A DNA stretch of 64,000 nt from CAYRFE01 sp964423645 [NCBI: uncultured bacterium] (GTDB lineage: Bacteria > Macinerneyibacteriota > Macinerneyibacteria > Macinerneyibacteriales), in contig CAYRFE010000006.1 in the NCBI GenBank assembly GCA_964423645.1, forward strand, positions 1 through 64,000. The letters run 5' to 3'. Both the position numbers and the translations under genes were made by a program. The notes beneath the pieces are model-generated. The model ran no database searches. It was given only the letters and a program-made list of their open reading frames with translations, and was not told the DNA's origin. Positions 56,764 to 64,000 of this stretch are shown in pieces (the first letter of the stretch is position 1; each line of letters begins with the position of its first letter).

Positions 56764-56932
56764 ACGAACTCCCCCGAATGAGTACATTCTGCCCCCTCTT
56801 TAGTAAAGAGGGGGTTGGGGGAGTTTGATAGCATCATTATACTTTACGATGATACATTGCATTGCGTCACCCGAGGATAGTTGAGGTTGTCATCTCGAAC
56901 CTACTGCGTGAGAGTTCTTGCTATTCAAATAA

Positions 56933-56970
56933 CAGGATTTTTTGTCACCGTGACGCTTCGTCGAAATGGC
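56933..56970. repeat. intergenic repeat, GTCATTTCGA type, copy 2
   Basis: Direct copy of 56726-56763 with three mismatches; immediately followed by the GGGCGAT hairpin. Confidence 0.65.
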
Positions 56971-57176
56971 GATACTCGGGGCGATATGGAATCGCCCTCT
57001 ACAAAAACATACTCCTATAAACGTTCACTACCCCGTCATCTTTCAGATGCCACCCCTTCAGTGTGAAGGGGAATTAAATCAGCGAGAATCTGCGTTAATC
57101 AGCGGATGAAAATATTAGTCATTTCGAACCTTCCGATGTGAAAAAAAACATCTACGGATCGTGCAAAAGATAAACA

Positions 57177-57204
57177 TTGCCATATATCGATTTTTGCGTA
57201 TAAT
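57177..57204 (+). promoter_or_regulatory. promoter of the rnz-epmA operon
   Basis: TTGCCA (57177-57182), 16-base spacer, TATAAT (57199-57204), 60 bases before the rnz ATG. Confidence 0.65.
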
Positions 57205-57263
57205 AAACACCATAAAAAGCAGCGAAGAAAGTAAACTACAACAAAAAGGAACGAGAAAGACAC

Positions 57264-58157
57264 ATGATTGAAATTGTAACGTTAGGAACAGGTTCTGCAA
57301 TACCGAATATTCTGCGTAACCACTCGTCCACGGCAATAGTTCGTGACGGGGATATTTTTCTTTTTGATTGCGGGGAAGCGACACAGCATCAGATTCAAAA
57401 GGTTGGCCTGCGTCATTCAAAGATCCAAGCAATTTTTATATCACATTTGCACGGCGACCATGTGTTCGGTTTGCCGGGATTACTCACTACGCTCGGTTTG
57501 AACGGGCGAGATATTCCGTTGTCGGTCTATGGTCCACCGGGTATTAAGGAATATGTTGAGGAAATGCTTCGTCTTGTGAGTGCGGTGGTAGATTATCCGC
57601 TACACGTTGTTGAGATGCAGACCGGGATCGAATACGATCTTGGCGAAGTGCATGTGACCGCATTACCGTTGAAACATGGTGTGCTTACATACGGATTTCG
57701 TATACGTGAGGATGATAAACCCGGGAAATTTGATCTGGAACATGCCGTTTCGCTTGGAATCCCTGCGGGACCTCTGTTTGGGCAACTGCAAAAAGGCAAC
57801 AGTATCGAATGGAACGGAAAAACTATTCATCCAGCAGATGTGTTGGGTGAGGCACGACGTGGGTGTGTGCTTGCGTATATCCTTGATTCCGAACCGTGTG
57901 AAAATGCCAAGGAGCTTGCACGCAACGCTGATGCGGCCCTTTTTGACGGCACCTATACCGACGAAGATACCGACTATGCTCGAAGAGGACAGCACTCTAC
58001 GCACAAAGAAGCATGCGTTATAGCGCAGGAAGCGGGGGTTCGGATGCTTATTCTTACGCATTTCAGTCAGCGATATGTGGTTCCGTTTAAGAATTTTGAA
58101 CAGAACGGTATGAAAGTTGTGTATGCATACGATAGAATGCGAGTGCAGGTATGCTGA
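57264..58157 (+). CDS. rnz: ribonuclease Z
   Basis: 297 residues. The metal motif SHLHGDHVFGLPG (His61, His63, Asp65, His66) is the RNase Z type, with LTHFSQRY near the C-terminus (third His motif) and the exosite-like region around VVDYPLHVVEM. Short single-domain form. It processes tRNA 3' ends. Its stop overlaps the epmA start by seven bases. Confidence 0.92.
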   Translation: MIEIVTLGTGSAIPNILRNHSSTAIVRDGDIFLFDCGEATQHQIQKVGLRHSKIQAIFISHLHGDHVFGLPGLLTTLGLNGRDIPLSVYGPPGIKEYVEEMLRLVSAVVDYPLHVVEMQTGIEYDLGEVHVTALPLKHGVLTYGFRIREDDKPGKFDLEHAVSLGIPAGPLFGQLQKGNSIEWNGKTIHPADVLGEARRGCVLAYILDSEPCENAKELARNADAALFDGTYTDEDTDYARRGQHSTHKEACVIAQEAGVRMLILTHFSQRYVVPFKNFEQNGMKVVYAYDRMRVQVC

Positions 58158-59302
58158 TTCGCGGACGGTTAATAATCATCGAAAATGAGCAATATTTATT
58201 ATCAGGCACACGGTATTATCCAATAAAAGGCATTGTGGGTGCCGATATGTATGATCTGTGTGAATGTGAAGGCACCGAGTGGGACGGTGTCATTATCGCC
58301 GAACGTACGCGTGTATTGCAACACGGTACGATGGTCGGCGGGCATGAGAATTGGAAAAAAATGGTATATGACACAGGATTCAAGTCGCAGATGATCGAGA
58401 TGCAGCTTGCGGTGAATCAGATGCGAAGTTTTTTCCTAAAAATGAATTTTTTGGAAGTCTATACGCCGGTTGCAGCACCGTATGCAGCGATGGAGCCGAA
58501 TATCGATTCGTTTGAGACCGTGTTCGGACGTGATAAAAAGTTGTATCTGCAAACTTCACCGGAATATTATATGAAAAAACTGCTTGCTGCGGATCTGTAT
58601 CAGAACATCTTTCAAATATGCCCTGTGTTTCGCAATAATGAGAATGGCAATCGACACAATCCCGAGTTTCTCATGCTGGAGTGGTACCGTCAGTATGCAC
58701 CGTATGAAACGCTCATGGACGATTGTTTCGGGCTGATCAAAGCATGTGCAAAGAAAGATATGCTTACTTATCAGGGGCAGACTGTGTTACTCGATGCGTA
58801 TGAAAAACTTACGGTTGCCGATGCGTTTGAGCGATATGCCGCAATGCCGTTGGATGCGCTTGGCGTGTATAACGATATACCCGGCTGGGAAGAACGTTTT
58901 TTCCAGATACTTGTCGAGCAGGTAGAACCGCGCTTGGGATGGGAGCGTCCGACCGTGTTGTGCGAATATCCCGCAAAACTTGCCGCGCTTGCGTCGCTTA
59001 AAAAAGATGATCCGCGTGTTGCGAATCGTTTTGAATTATATATTTGCGGGATAGAACTCGCAAATTGTTTTGAAGAGCTATGCGATGCTGAACAGCAGTA
59101 TCTGCGTTTTGAAGCAGAGCAACATGCCCGTATGAAAGCGGGAAAACCGGTGTATGATATCGATAAAACCTTTATCGAAGCATTGAAAACGGGGATGCCA
59201 CCGAGTTCCGGTGGTGCGCTCGGTATACAGCGTTTACTCATGGTGCTGTTTGATGCGACATCAATTCGCGAGACGTTGTTGTTCCCGTATGAGGATTTAT
59301 AA
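58151..59302 (+). CDS. epmA: EF-P (R)-beta-lysine ligase EpmA-like
   Basis: 383 residues. A class II lysyl-tRNA-synthetase-like core with motif 2 FRNNENGNRHNPEFLMLEWY and motif 3 GGALGIQRLLMVLF, without the usual tRNA anticodon domain. EpmA is normally about 325 residues; an additional N-terminal segment of about 60 residues (MLIRGRLIIIENEQYLLSG..., Cys-containing) precedes the core. EpmA attaches beta-lysine to elongation factor P; EF-P and EpmB are not in the window. ATG overlaps rnz. Confidence 0.85.
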   Translation: MLIRGRLIIIENEQYLLSGTRYYPIKGIVGADMYDLCECEGTEWDGVIIAERTRVLQHGTMVGGHENWKKMVYDTGFKSQMIEMQLAVNQMRSFFLKMNFLEVYTPVAAPYAAMEPNIDSFETVFGRDKKLYLQTSPEYYMKKLLAADLYQNIFQICPVFRNNENGNRHNPEFLMLEWYRQYAPYETLMDDCFGLIKACAKKDMLTYQGQTVLLDAYEKLTVADAFERYAAMPLDALGVYNDIPGWEERFFQILVEQVEPRLGWERPTVLCEYPAKLAALASLKKDDPRVANRFELYICGIELANCFEELCDAEQQYLRFEAEQHARMKAGKPVYDIDKTFIEALKTGMPPSSGGALGIQRLLMVLFDATSIRETLLFPYEDL

Positions 59303-59324
59303 TATCCGGTATCAATAATTATAC

Positions 59325-59354
59325 TTTACATTATTATACTATGTAGTATAATAA
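59325..59354 (+). promoter_or_regulatory. promoter with overlapping perfect palindrome (likely operator)
   Basis: TTTACA (59325-59330), 16-base spacer, TATAAT (59347-59352). Inside it is a perfect inverted repeat TTATTATAC (59331-59339), six-base spacer, GTATAATAA (59346-59354), covering the -10 box. A dimeric repressor could bind there. Confidence 0.65.
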
Positions 59355-59369
59355 CAACGAGGTGTAAGA

Positions 59370-60761
59370 ATGAGATTTGTTAATCGTCAGAATGAGCTTT
59401 GTTTTTTACAGAGCGAATATCAGAAAAGTGAATCTTCTCTTGTAGTAGTATACGGCAGGCGCAGAATAGGGAAAACCTGTCTTATCAATGAGTTTTTGCG
59501 TGGTAAACGCGGAGTATACTTTCTTGCTACTGAAGAAAGTGAATCACAAAATATTAAGGCGTTTCAACGCGCAGTTGCGGAATTTACTACTGACGATATA
59601 CTTGCTGCTTCGGTTGTGAATGAGTGGGATTTGCTTTTTAAGGCATTACTCAGAGCATGTAAAAACGAACGATTGGTGATAGTGATTGACGAGTTTCAGT
59701 ATTTATCAAAAGGAAATGCGGCATTTCCGAGTGTGTTCCAAAAAGTATGGGACACGCTGCTTAAAAACGAAAATTGTATGGTTATTCTGTGCGGTTCATT
59801 GATAACAATGATGACCGGGCAACTTTTGACATACGGCAGTCCGCTGTATGGTCGTCGTACGGGGCAAATAAAGCTTAAGCAAATTGCGTTTAAGGAATAT
59901 CATGCGTTTTTCCCATCTTTTTCTTCACGCCAACGTATCGAGTTTTATGCAGTTACCGGCGGTGTACCTCGATATATAGAAATGTTCGACGGAGAAAGCG
60001 ATGTATTCACAGCAGTAGAAAAACTGGTAGTATCACGGCAGAGCTATTTATACGACGAACCGCATTATTTATTGCAACATGAGGTGCATGAGATAGGCAG
60101 CTATTTTTCTATTATTCGCAGTATTGCTGCGGGTAATCACAAAATTAGTACAATCAGCGCTGATATTGCAGTTAACCAAACAAATCTTCCGAAATATCTC
60201 AAAACGCTTATTGATCTTGATATTATCGAGCGTCAAGTGCCTGTAACGGAAAATAATCCCGAAAAAAGTAAGATGGGACTTTATCGTATCACTGATAATT
60301 TTATAGCGTTTTGGTTCACTTTTGTATACCCGCAGAAATCACGACTTGAGCAAAATAACACAGCATATGTGATGGACACGCTTAGGAAAACGTTTGTAGA
60401 ACGACACGTCGCATTCGTGTTTGAAGATATCTGTAGGGCGGCAATGTGGGCGTTAGAAGAAAAAGGGTTTTTAAGTTTTTCACGCGTCGGACGATGGTGG
60501 AATAAAAATACTGAGATTGATATTGTTGCATTGAATGATGACACAAAAGATATCATTTTCGGGGAGTGTAAATACACCGCAGCACCGATGGATACCGACG
60601 TATGGTATGATATGATTGAAAAAAAGAAAGAAGTGTTGTGGAATAAAGATATGCGAAACGAATCGTTTGTGTTTTTTTCTATGACCGGTTTTACCCGACA
60701 AATGCATGAACTTGCACAATCCCGTACTGATATTTTTCTCATCGGAGGGGATGAATTGTGA
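59370..60761 (+). CDS. AAA-type ATPase with DUF234-like nuclease-fold C-terminus
   Basis: 463 residues. Walker A GRRRIGKT near residue 30, Walker B LVIVIDEFQYL, and sensor region MVILCGSL. A winged-helix segment follows (ISADIAVNQTNLPKYLKTLIDLDIIERQ, parts), then a DUF234-like C-terminus with GRWWNKNTEIDIVALN and FGECKY, resembling a PD-(D/E)xK nuclease core. Members are widespread in archaea and bacteria with undefined roles. GAGGTG lies six bases before the ATG. The end overlaps the Sel1 gene start, so both are coupled. Confidence 0.85.
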   Translation: MRFVNRQNELCFLQSEYQKSESSLVVVYGRRRIGKTCLINEFLRGKRGVYFLATEESESQNIKAFQRAVAEFTTDDILAASVVNEWDLLFKALLRACKNERLVIVIDEFQYLSKGNAAFPSVFQKVWDTLLKNENCMVILCGSLITMMTGQLLTYGSPLYGRRTGQIKLKQIAFKEYHAFFPSFSSRQRIEFYAVTGGVPRYIEMFDGESDVFTAVEKLVVSRQSYLYDEPHYLLQHEVHEIGSYFSIIRSIAAGNHKISTISADIAVNQTNLPKYLKTLIDLDIIERQVPVTENNPEKSKMGLYRITDNFIAFWFTFVYPQKSRLEQNNTAYVMDTLRKTFVERHVAFVFEDICRAAMWALEEKGFLSFSRVGRWWNKNTEIDIVALNDDTKDIIFGECKYTAAPMDTDVWYDMIEKKKEVLWNKDMRNESFVFFSMTGFTRQMHELAQSRTDIFLIGGDEL

Positions 60762-62086
60762 ATACAGCGGAAAAGAATCTATATCGAATTGTTGTGACGA
60801 TTGTAGTGCTCGTTATATGCGGGAATTGCGCTCAAAAGCACCCAACCAAGCAAGAGCTTCAACAATCACTCACGCTAAGAGCTGAACAAGGCGACGTGCA
60901 AGCACAGTTTGAATTGGGGAAGTTTTACTATTTTCTTGAAGAAAATCCTGCACGGCATGAGAAAGCATACCCGTGGTTTGTGAAAGCATCCGAAAAAGGC
61001 AATGCATATGCAATGCACTATCTCGGAAGAATGTATCACTACGGGTATTTTGTGCAAAAAGACGAAAGAAAGGCGAAAGACTACTTTTCAAAAAGCATTG
61101 CTACAATACAGAATGATTCTCTCACAAAAAATCCTGAGGCATGGTATTGTATGGGATGGAGTTTTCATTACGGCATTGAAGTTGAGAAGAACGATACCGA
61201 AGCAGTGAAGTGTTTTGAAAAAGCAGCGAAAAAAGGGAATATCATCGCACAGTATGATTTGGGATTATGTTATATAAAAGGCGAAGGTGCTGAAAAAGAC
61301 CAAAAACAAGCAGAGAAATGGATGCGCAAAGCTGCAGAATGCAATGATGCGATGGCACAGTATCTATTTGCTTTTAAAAGCATATGGTTTTCTACTGACG
61401 ATTTAGAGAATTTTAAGATTTTATATAATCAATTGAACGCTGATAGCAAGAATATAGTTAAGTGGTTAACATTATCATCGCACCAAGGTTTGAGTTATGC
61501 AGAATATAGTTTGGGCAATTTATACGATGTACAATCAGCATTTTGTCTTTCAAGTAATGAGCAACGTGCACTAGAATTAAAAACATCAGCAGCCCAGAAA
61601 GGTTATTTTATAGCACAATATGATATTGGGAAGTATTATATCTTTAAATGGTATGGTAATAATCAGAATCAATCCAACTATGATAAGGCAATATTTTGGT
61701 TTGAAAAGGCAGCTGCATCCGGGAGCGTACCTGCCCAGTATGAAATGTTTAGCCATTATGCATTAAGAGATTTAGATAAAGCATTATACTGGCTTGAATT
61801 AGCAGCAAATCAAGGTGATAAAGATTCTCAGTCGATGTTAGGTACATATTATTTACTAGGCAAAGGAGTAAAAAAGAATTACGTCATTGCATATAAATGG
61901 TTAATCTTGGGTTTAAGATTCGGCGATGATGAAACAATACCCATGATTGATGATACAATGTCCGCCGAGGATATAGCAAAAGGAGAAAAATTGGTTAAAA
62001 CATGGACGCCAAAGATAAATACTAATAATAATTTTATTATACAGCCATACAACGTTATCAACGTTACACTATTAGAGTTAAGATAA
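60758..62086 (+). CDS. Sel1-repeat (SLR) protein, probable lipoprotein
   Basis: 442 residues from GTG 60758 (GGAGGGG seven bases upstream). A hydrophobic N-terminal segment (about 11-22) is followed by CGNC, a weak lipobox; a lipoprotein or exported protein is likely. At least six Sel1 repeats: AQFELGKFYYF, AMHYLGRMYHYGYFVQKDERKAKDYF, AQYDLGLCYIKGEGAEKDQKQAEKWM and later ones (parts). Coupled to the AAA-ATPase, an odd pairing of a cytosolic ATPase with an exported scaffold. Confidence 0.8.
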   Translation: MNTAEKNLYRIVVTIVVLVICGNCAQKHPTKQELQQSLTLRAEQGDVQAQFELGKFYYFLEENPARHEKAYPWFVKASEKGNAYAMHYLGRMYHYGYFVQKDERKAKDYFSKSIATIQNDSLTKNPEAWYCMGWSFHYGIEVEKNDTEAVKCFEKAAKKGNIIAQYDLGLCYIKGEGAEKDQKQAEKWMRKAAECNDAMAQYLFAFKSIWFSTDDLENFKILYNQLNADSKNIVKWLTLSSHQGLSYAEYSLGNLYDVQSAFCLSSNEQRALELKTSAAQKGYFIAQYDIGKYYIFKWYGNNQNQSNYDKAIFWFEKAAASGSVPAQYEMFSHYALRDLDKALYWLELAANQGDKDSQSMLGTYYLLGKGVKKNYVIAYKWLILGLRFGDDETIPMIDDTMSAEDIAKGEKLVKTWTPKINTNNNFIIQPYNVINVTLLELR

Positions 62087-62090
62087 ACCC

Positions 62091-62112
62091 GAGACGCATT
62101 TTCATGCGTCTC
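62091..62112. terminator. shared stem-loop between convergent genes
   Basis: GAGACGCAT-TTTC-ATGCGTCTC: nine-base perfect arms, four-base loop. It lies between the Sel1 and asnS stops. No long T run on either strand, so its strength is uncertain. Confidence 0.6.
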
Positions 62113-62128
62113 GTAAAAGAGTTATTAC

Positions 62129-63520
62129 TTAAAAATCAGCGTTTCTTGGTGTGCGCGGGAAGGGGAGGACGTCGCGGATGTTCTGCATACCGGTGATGTA
62201 CATCACAGCACGTTCGAAACCGAGTCCGAATCCTGCATGCGGTACGCCGCCGAATCTGCGAAGATCGAGATACCATTCGTAATCTTTTTTGTGGAGTCCC
62301 ATTTCTTCGATGCGTTTCAGCAACACATCATATCGCTCTTCACGCTGGCTTCCGCCGATAAGTTCGCCCGGGCCTGCCACCAACAGGTCGGTAGCGGCGA
62401 CGGTCTTACCATCATCATTCATACGCATATAGAACGCCTTGATATCTTTCGGGTAATCGGTGACGAATACCGGTTTTTTGAATACTTCCTCAACGATGTA
62501 TTTTTCATGCTCGGTCTGCAAGTCAATTCCCCATTTAACCGGGAATTCGAAGCTTTTCCCAGATTTTTGTAATAATTCAACCGCTTCGGTATAGGTCACA
62601 CGCCCGAAATCAGAGTTGAGCACATGGTTCAAGCGTTCAAGTAATGTGGTGTCGATGAACGCGTTGAAAAACTCCATTTCTTCCGGTGCATGCTCAAGGA
62701 CATAGCGGATCATATATTTTACCATGTCCTCAGCCAGTATCATATCGTCTTTCAGGTCGGCAAATGCGATCTCCGGCTCGATCATCCAGAATTCCGACGC
62801 ATGCTTCGGGGTGTTGGAGTTCTCGGCACGGAAGGTCGGCCCGAAAGTATATACATTTCTGAATGCCATACAGTAGTTTTCCACTGCAAGCTGCCCTGAT
62901 ACAGTCAGGCTTGTTTCTTTGCCGAAAAAGTCTTTGCTGTAATCAATTTTCCCGTCGTCGGTGTGCGGTAGTTTGTCCATGTCCAGTGTGGTGACGCGGA
63001 ACATTTCGCCTGCACCTTCGCAATCGCTGCCCGTGATGATCGGTGTATGCACATACACAAAGCCGCGGTCTTGGAAGAAACAATGTATCGCATGAGCCAG
63101 CAAACTGCGCACGCGAAATACTGCGGTAAATGTGTTCGTGCGAGGACGCAAATGAGCGATCGTGCGGAGATATTCAAAGCTGTGACGTTTTTTCTGCAAC
63201 GGAAACTCGTGGTCACAATGACCGACCAGCGTGATAGAGGTTGCTTTTATTTCAAACGCCTGTTTTTGTCCTTCGCTTTTTACCACTTTTCCGTTGATGG
63301 CGATCGATGATCCGAGGGTAAATTTACAAATATCATTAAAATTATTCAATGTATCGTCAAACACGATCTGTGTGTTTTTTAAAAATGAGCCGTCGTTGAG
63401 TTCGATAAAGCCGAAAGTCTTGGAATCACGGATCGTTCTGATCCATCCGGAAAGCATGACGTCTTTTCCGAGGAATGATTCCCATTCGCGGAACAGGGTT
63501 TTAACCGATACTTTTTCCAT
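62129..63520 (-). CDS. asnS: asparagine--tRNA ligase
   Basis: 463 residues from ATG 63520 (AAGGAG eight bases upstream; a GTG three codons earlier overlaps the site). N-terminal OB-fold anticodon-binding domain (about 15-100), then a class II core with [20 protein letters not shown] (motif 2 region) and [15 protein letters not shown] (motif 3). The [10 protein letters not shown] stretch and [10 protein letters not shown] ending are characteristic of AsnRS rather than AspRS. It charges tRNA-Asn with asparagine. Confidence 0.95.
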   Translation of the reverse strand: MEKVSVKTLFREWESFLGKDVMLSGWIRTIRDSKTFGFIELNDGSFLKNTQIVFDDTLNNFNDICKFTLGSSIAINGKVVKSEGQKQAFEIKATSITLVGHCDHEFPLQKKRHSFEYLRTIAHLRPRTNTFTAVFRVRSLLAHAIHCFFQDRGFVYVHTPIITGSDCEGAGEMFRVTTLDMDKLPHTDDGKIDYSKDFFGKETSLTVSGQLAVENYCMAFRNVYTFGPTFRAENSNTPKHASEFWMIEPEIAFADLKDDMILAEDMVKYMIRYVLEHAPEEMEFFNAFIDTTLLERLNHVLNSDFGRVTYTEAVELLQKSGKSFEFPVKWGIDLQTEHEKYIVEEVFKKPVFVTDYPKDIKAFYMRMNDDGKTVAATDLLVAGPGELIGGSQREERYDVLLKRIEEMGLHKKDYEWYLDLRRFGGVPHAGFGLGFERAVMYITGMQNIRDVLPFPRTPRNADF

Positions 63521-63626
63521 ATGTATCACTCCTTCTTTGTTGTCGTGAGATTGTAGTACACAGAAAGGCTTTCGTCAAGAATTTATACACAAAAATTGAT
63601 AAATACGATTGAAAAATTGAAAACTG

Positions 63627-63655
63627 TTGCTAAAAGCGAATCGATATAGTATAAC
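63627..63655 (+). promoter_or_regulatory. possible promoter of the right-edge membrane-protein gene
   Basis: TTGCTA (63627-63632), 17-base spacer, TATAAC (63650-63655). About 98 bases before the ATG at 63753. Confidence 0.45.
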
Positions 63656-63752
63656 TTTATGGAAATTACGTATCACTATTGTAGTTTGTGGATACACTGT
63701 GGTGGCAATTTTAGGTTTGCAGGTAACTGAAAAAGAAAGATTGGAGAAATGC

Positions 63753-64000
63753 ATGACGAAAGATGTAGTGTTGTTTACAGCGGGATATATATCTGTATTT
63801 TATATTATTCTTTATTTTATTCTTAAGATACCGCATTTTACTGATGACTCAAAGTGGAAAATAAAATTTCCGCGTTTTTTAGGACGTGTTATAATGTTAG
63901 CTTTTTTTGGATATGTTTATTTTGCGCATGTTTTTGCTTTTTCATACATTGCTGTTGCAGTATTCCGAACAAAAGGAGTTATTTTATCATTTGTTGATTT
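63753..64000 (+). CDS. multi-spanning membrane protein, N-terminal part, cut by window edge
   Basis: The ATG at 63753 follows GGAGA by five bases and opens a frame to the window end (82 codons visible). Two or three hydrophobic segments are present (about residues 6-24, 46-68 and a third beginning near 70), with a basic loop WKIKFPRF between. I recognise no family. The 3' end is outside the window, so the full product cannot be judged. Confidence 0.6.
   Translation, partial: MTKDVVLFTAGYISVFYIILYFILKIPHFTDDSKWKIKFPRFLGRVIMLAFFGYVYFAHVFAFSYIAVAVFRTKGVILSFVD

Larger units (their letters stand above)
56721..57176. other. repeat-rich intergenic region, no gene
   Basis: Contains two 38-base repeats, a CCCCCTCTTTAGTAAAGAGGGGG palindrome (about 56792-56815), the GGGCGAT-ATGGA-ATCGCCC hairpin (56979-56997) and a CCCCTTCAGTGTGAAGGGG hairpin (about 57053-57071). 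Short frames here have no starts with ribosome-binding sites and are ignored. Confidence 0.6.

Noticed and set aside
56881-57066. 61-residue frame between tgt and rnz
   Set aside because: Runs through repeats and hairpins, no ribosome-binding site, arginine/serine-rich noise.

Overview
ORGANISM. The window looks like part of the chromosome of a diderm (Gram-negative) bacterium of moderate-to-low GC. It carries LptC/LptA/LptB-type lipopolysaccharide export genes, a BamD-like lipoprotein, many lipobox lipoproteins and predicted outer-membrane barrels. It also carries genes more usual in Gram-positives or deep-branching lineages: HPr kinase (hprK), whiA, long-form hpf and a fused fatty-acid kinase. 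The phylum cannot be fixed from sequence alone; a spirochaete-like, delta-proteobacteria-like or candidate-phylum lineage would fit. No rRNA, tRNA, CRISPR array or intact prophage was recognised. Several promoters share a TTGxxx...TATACT pattern. || LAYOUT. 1-0.5 kb: end of a Mutator-type transposase and a small membrane protein. 0.6-4.1 kb: DUF5916 outer-membrane protein and a CsgG/LpoB-like lipoprotein. 4.1-11.8 kb (mostly minus): HAD phosphatase, membrane proteins, CPBP protease, aspartic-protease/PDZ lipoprotein, MBL hydrolase, a broken segmental duplication and a beta-propeller lipoprotein. 12.0-26.1 kb: one 16-gene operon, lptC-lptA-lptB-rpoN-lpdA-lipA-hpf-hprK-whiA-EIIA-EIIB-EIIC-EIID-ptsH-ptsI-fhs, almost all genes overlapping or abutting. 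It starts from a promoter that leaves essentially no leader before lptC. 26-29 kb: lipoprotein, formylglycine-generating-enzyme-like protein and gene debris. 29-40 kb (minus): a 1034-residue ankyrin/BRCT protein with a TPR-like partner; DUF1295-plsY-FakA/FakB fusion (phospholipid acylation); an ECF sigma factor trio; glutaminase. 40-45.8 kb: ankyrin protein, HExxH/beta-propeller/barrel protein, second MBL hydrolase. 45.9-48.1 kb: YbjN-like protein with a cytosolic trypsin-like protease. 48.2-52.5 kb: TPR lipoprotein-bamD-nadD-LytR_C-rsfS-rlmH-lepB housekeeping operon. 52.5-64 kb: Sel1 lipoprotein, rnr-tgt, rnz-epmA, an AAA/DUF234 ATPase with a Sel1 lipoprotein behind a palindromic promoter, asnS and a truncated membrane-protein gene. 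|| HOW THE GENES WORK TOGETHER. The large operon joins envelope biogenesis (Lpt), sigma-54, ribosome hibernation, lipoylation and a complete mannose-type PTS with HPr(His15/Ser46), its kinase and Enzyme I. The 35-37 kb operon pairs an acyl-phosphate producer (FakA/FakB fusion) with the acyl-phosphate consumer PlsY. The 48-52 kb operon is envelope assembly plus NAD, ribosome maturation and signal peptidase. || NON-CODING. A dispersed intergenic element occurs at least seven times, mostly near the 3' ends of genes. The best copy has 15-bp perfect terminal inverted repeats, and copies contain modular, apparently exchangeable hairpins. This family, the pair of proteins at 45.9-48.1 kb, and the ankyrin-BRCT protein are the least explained parts of the window.
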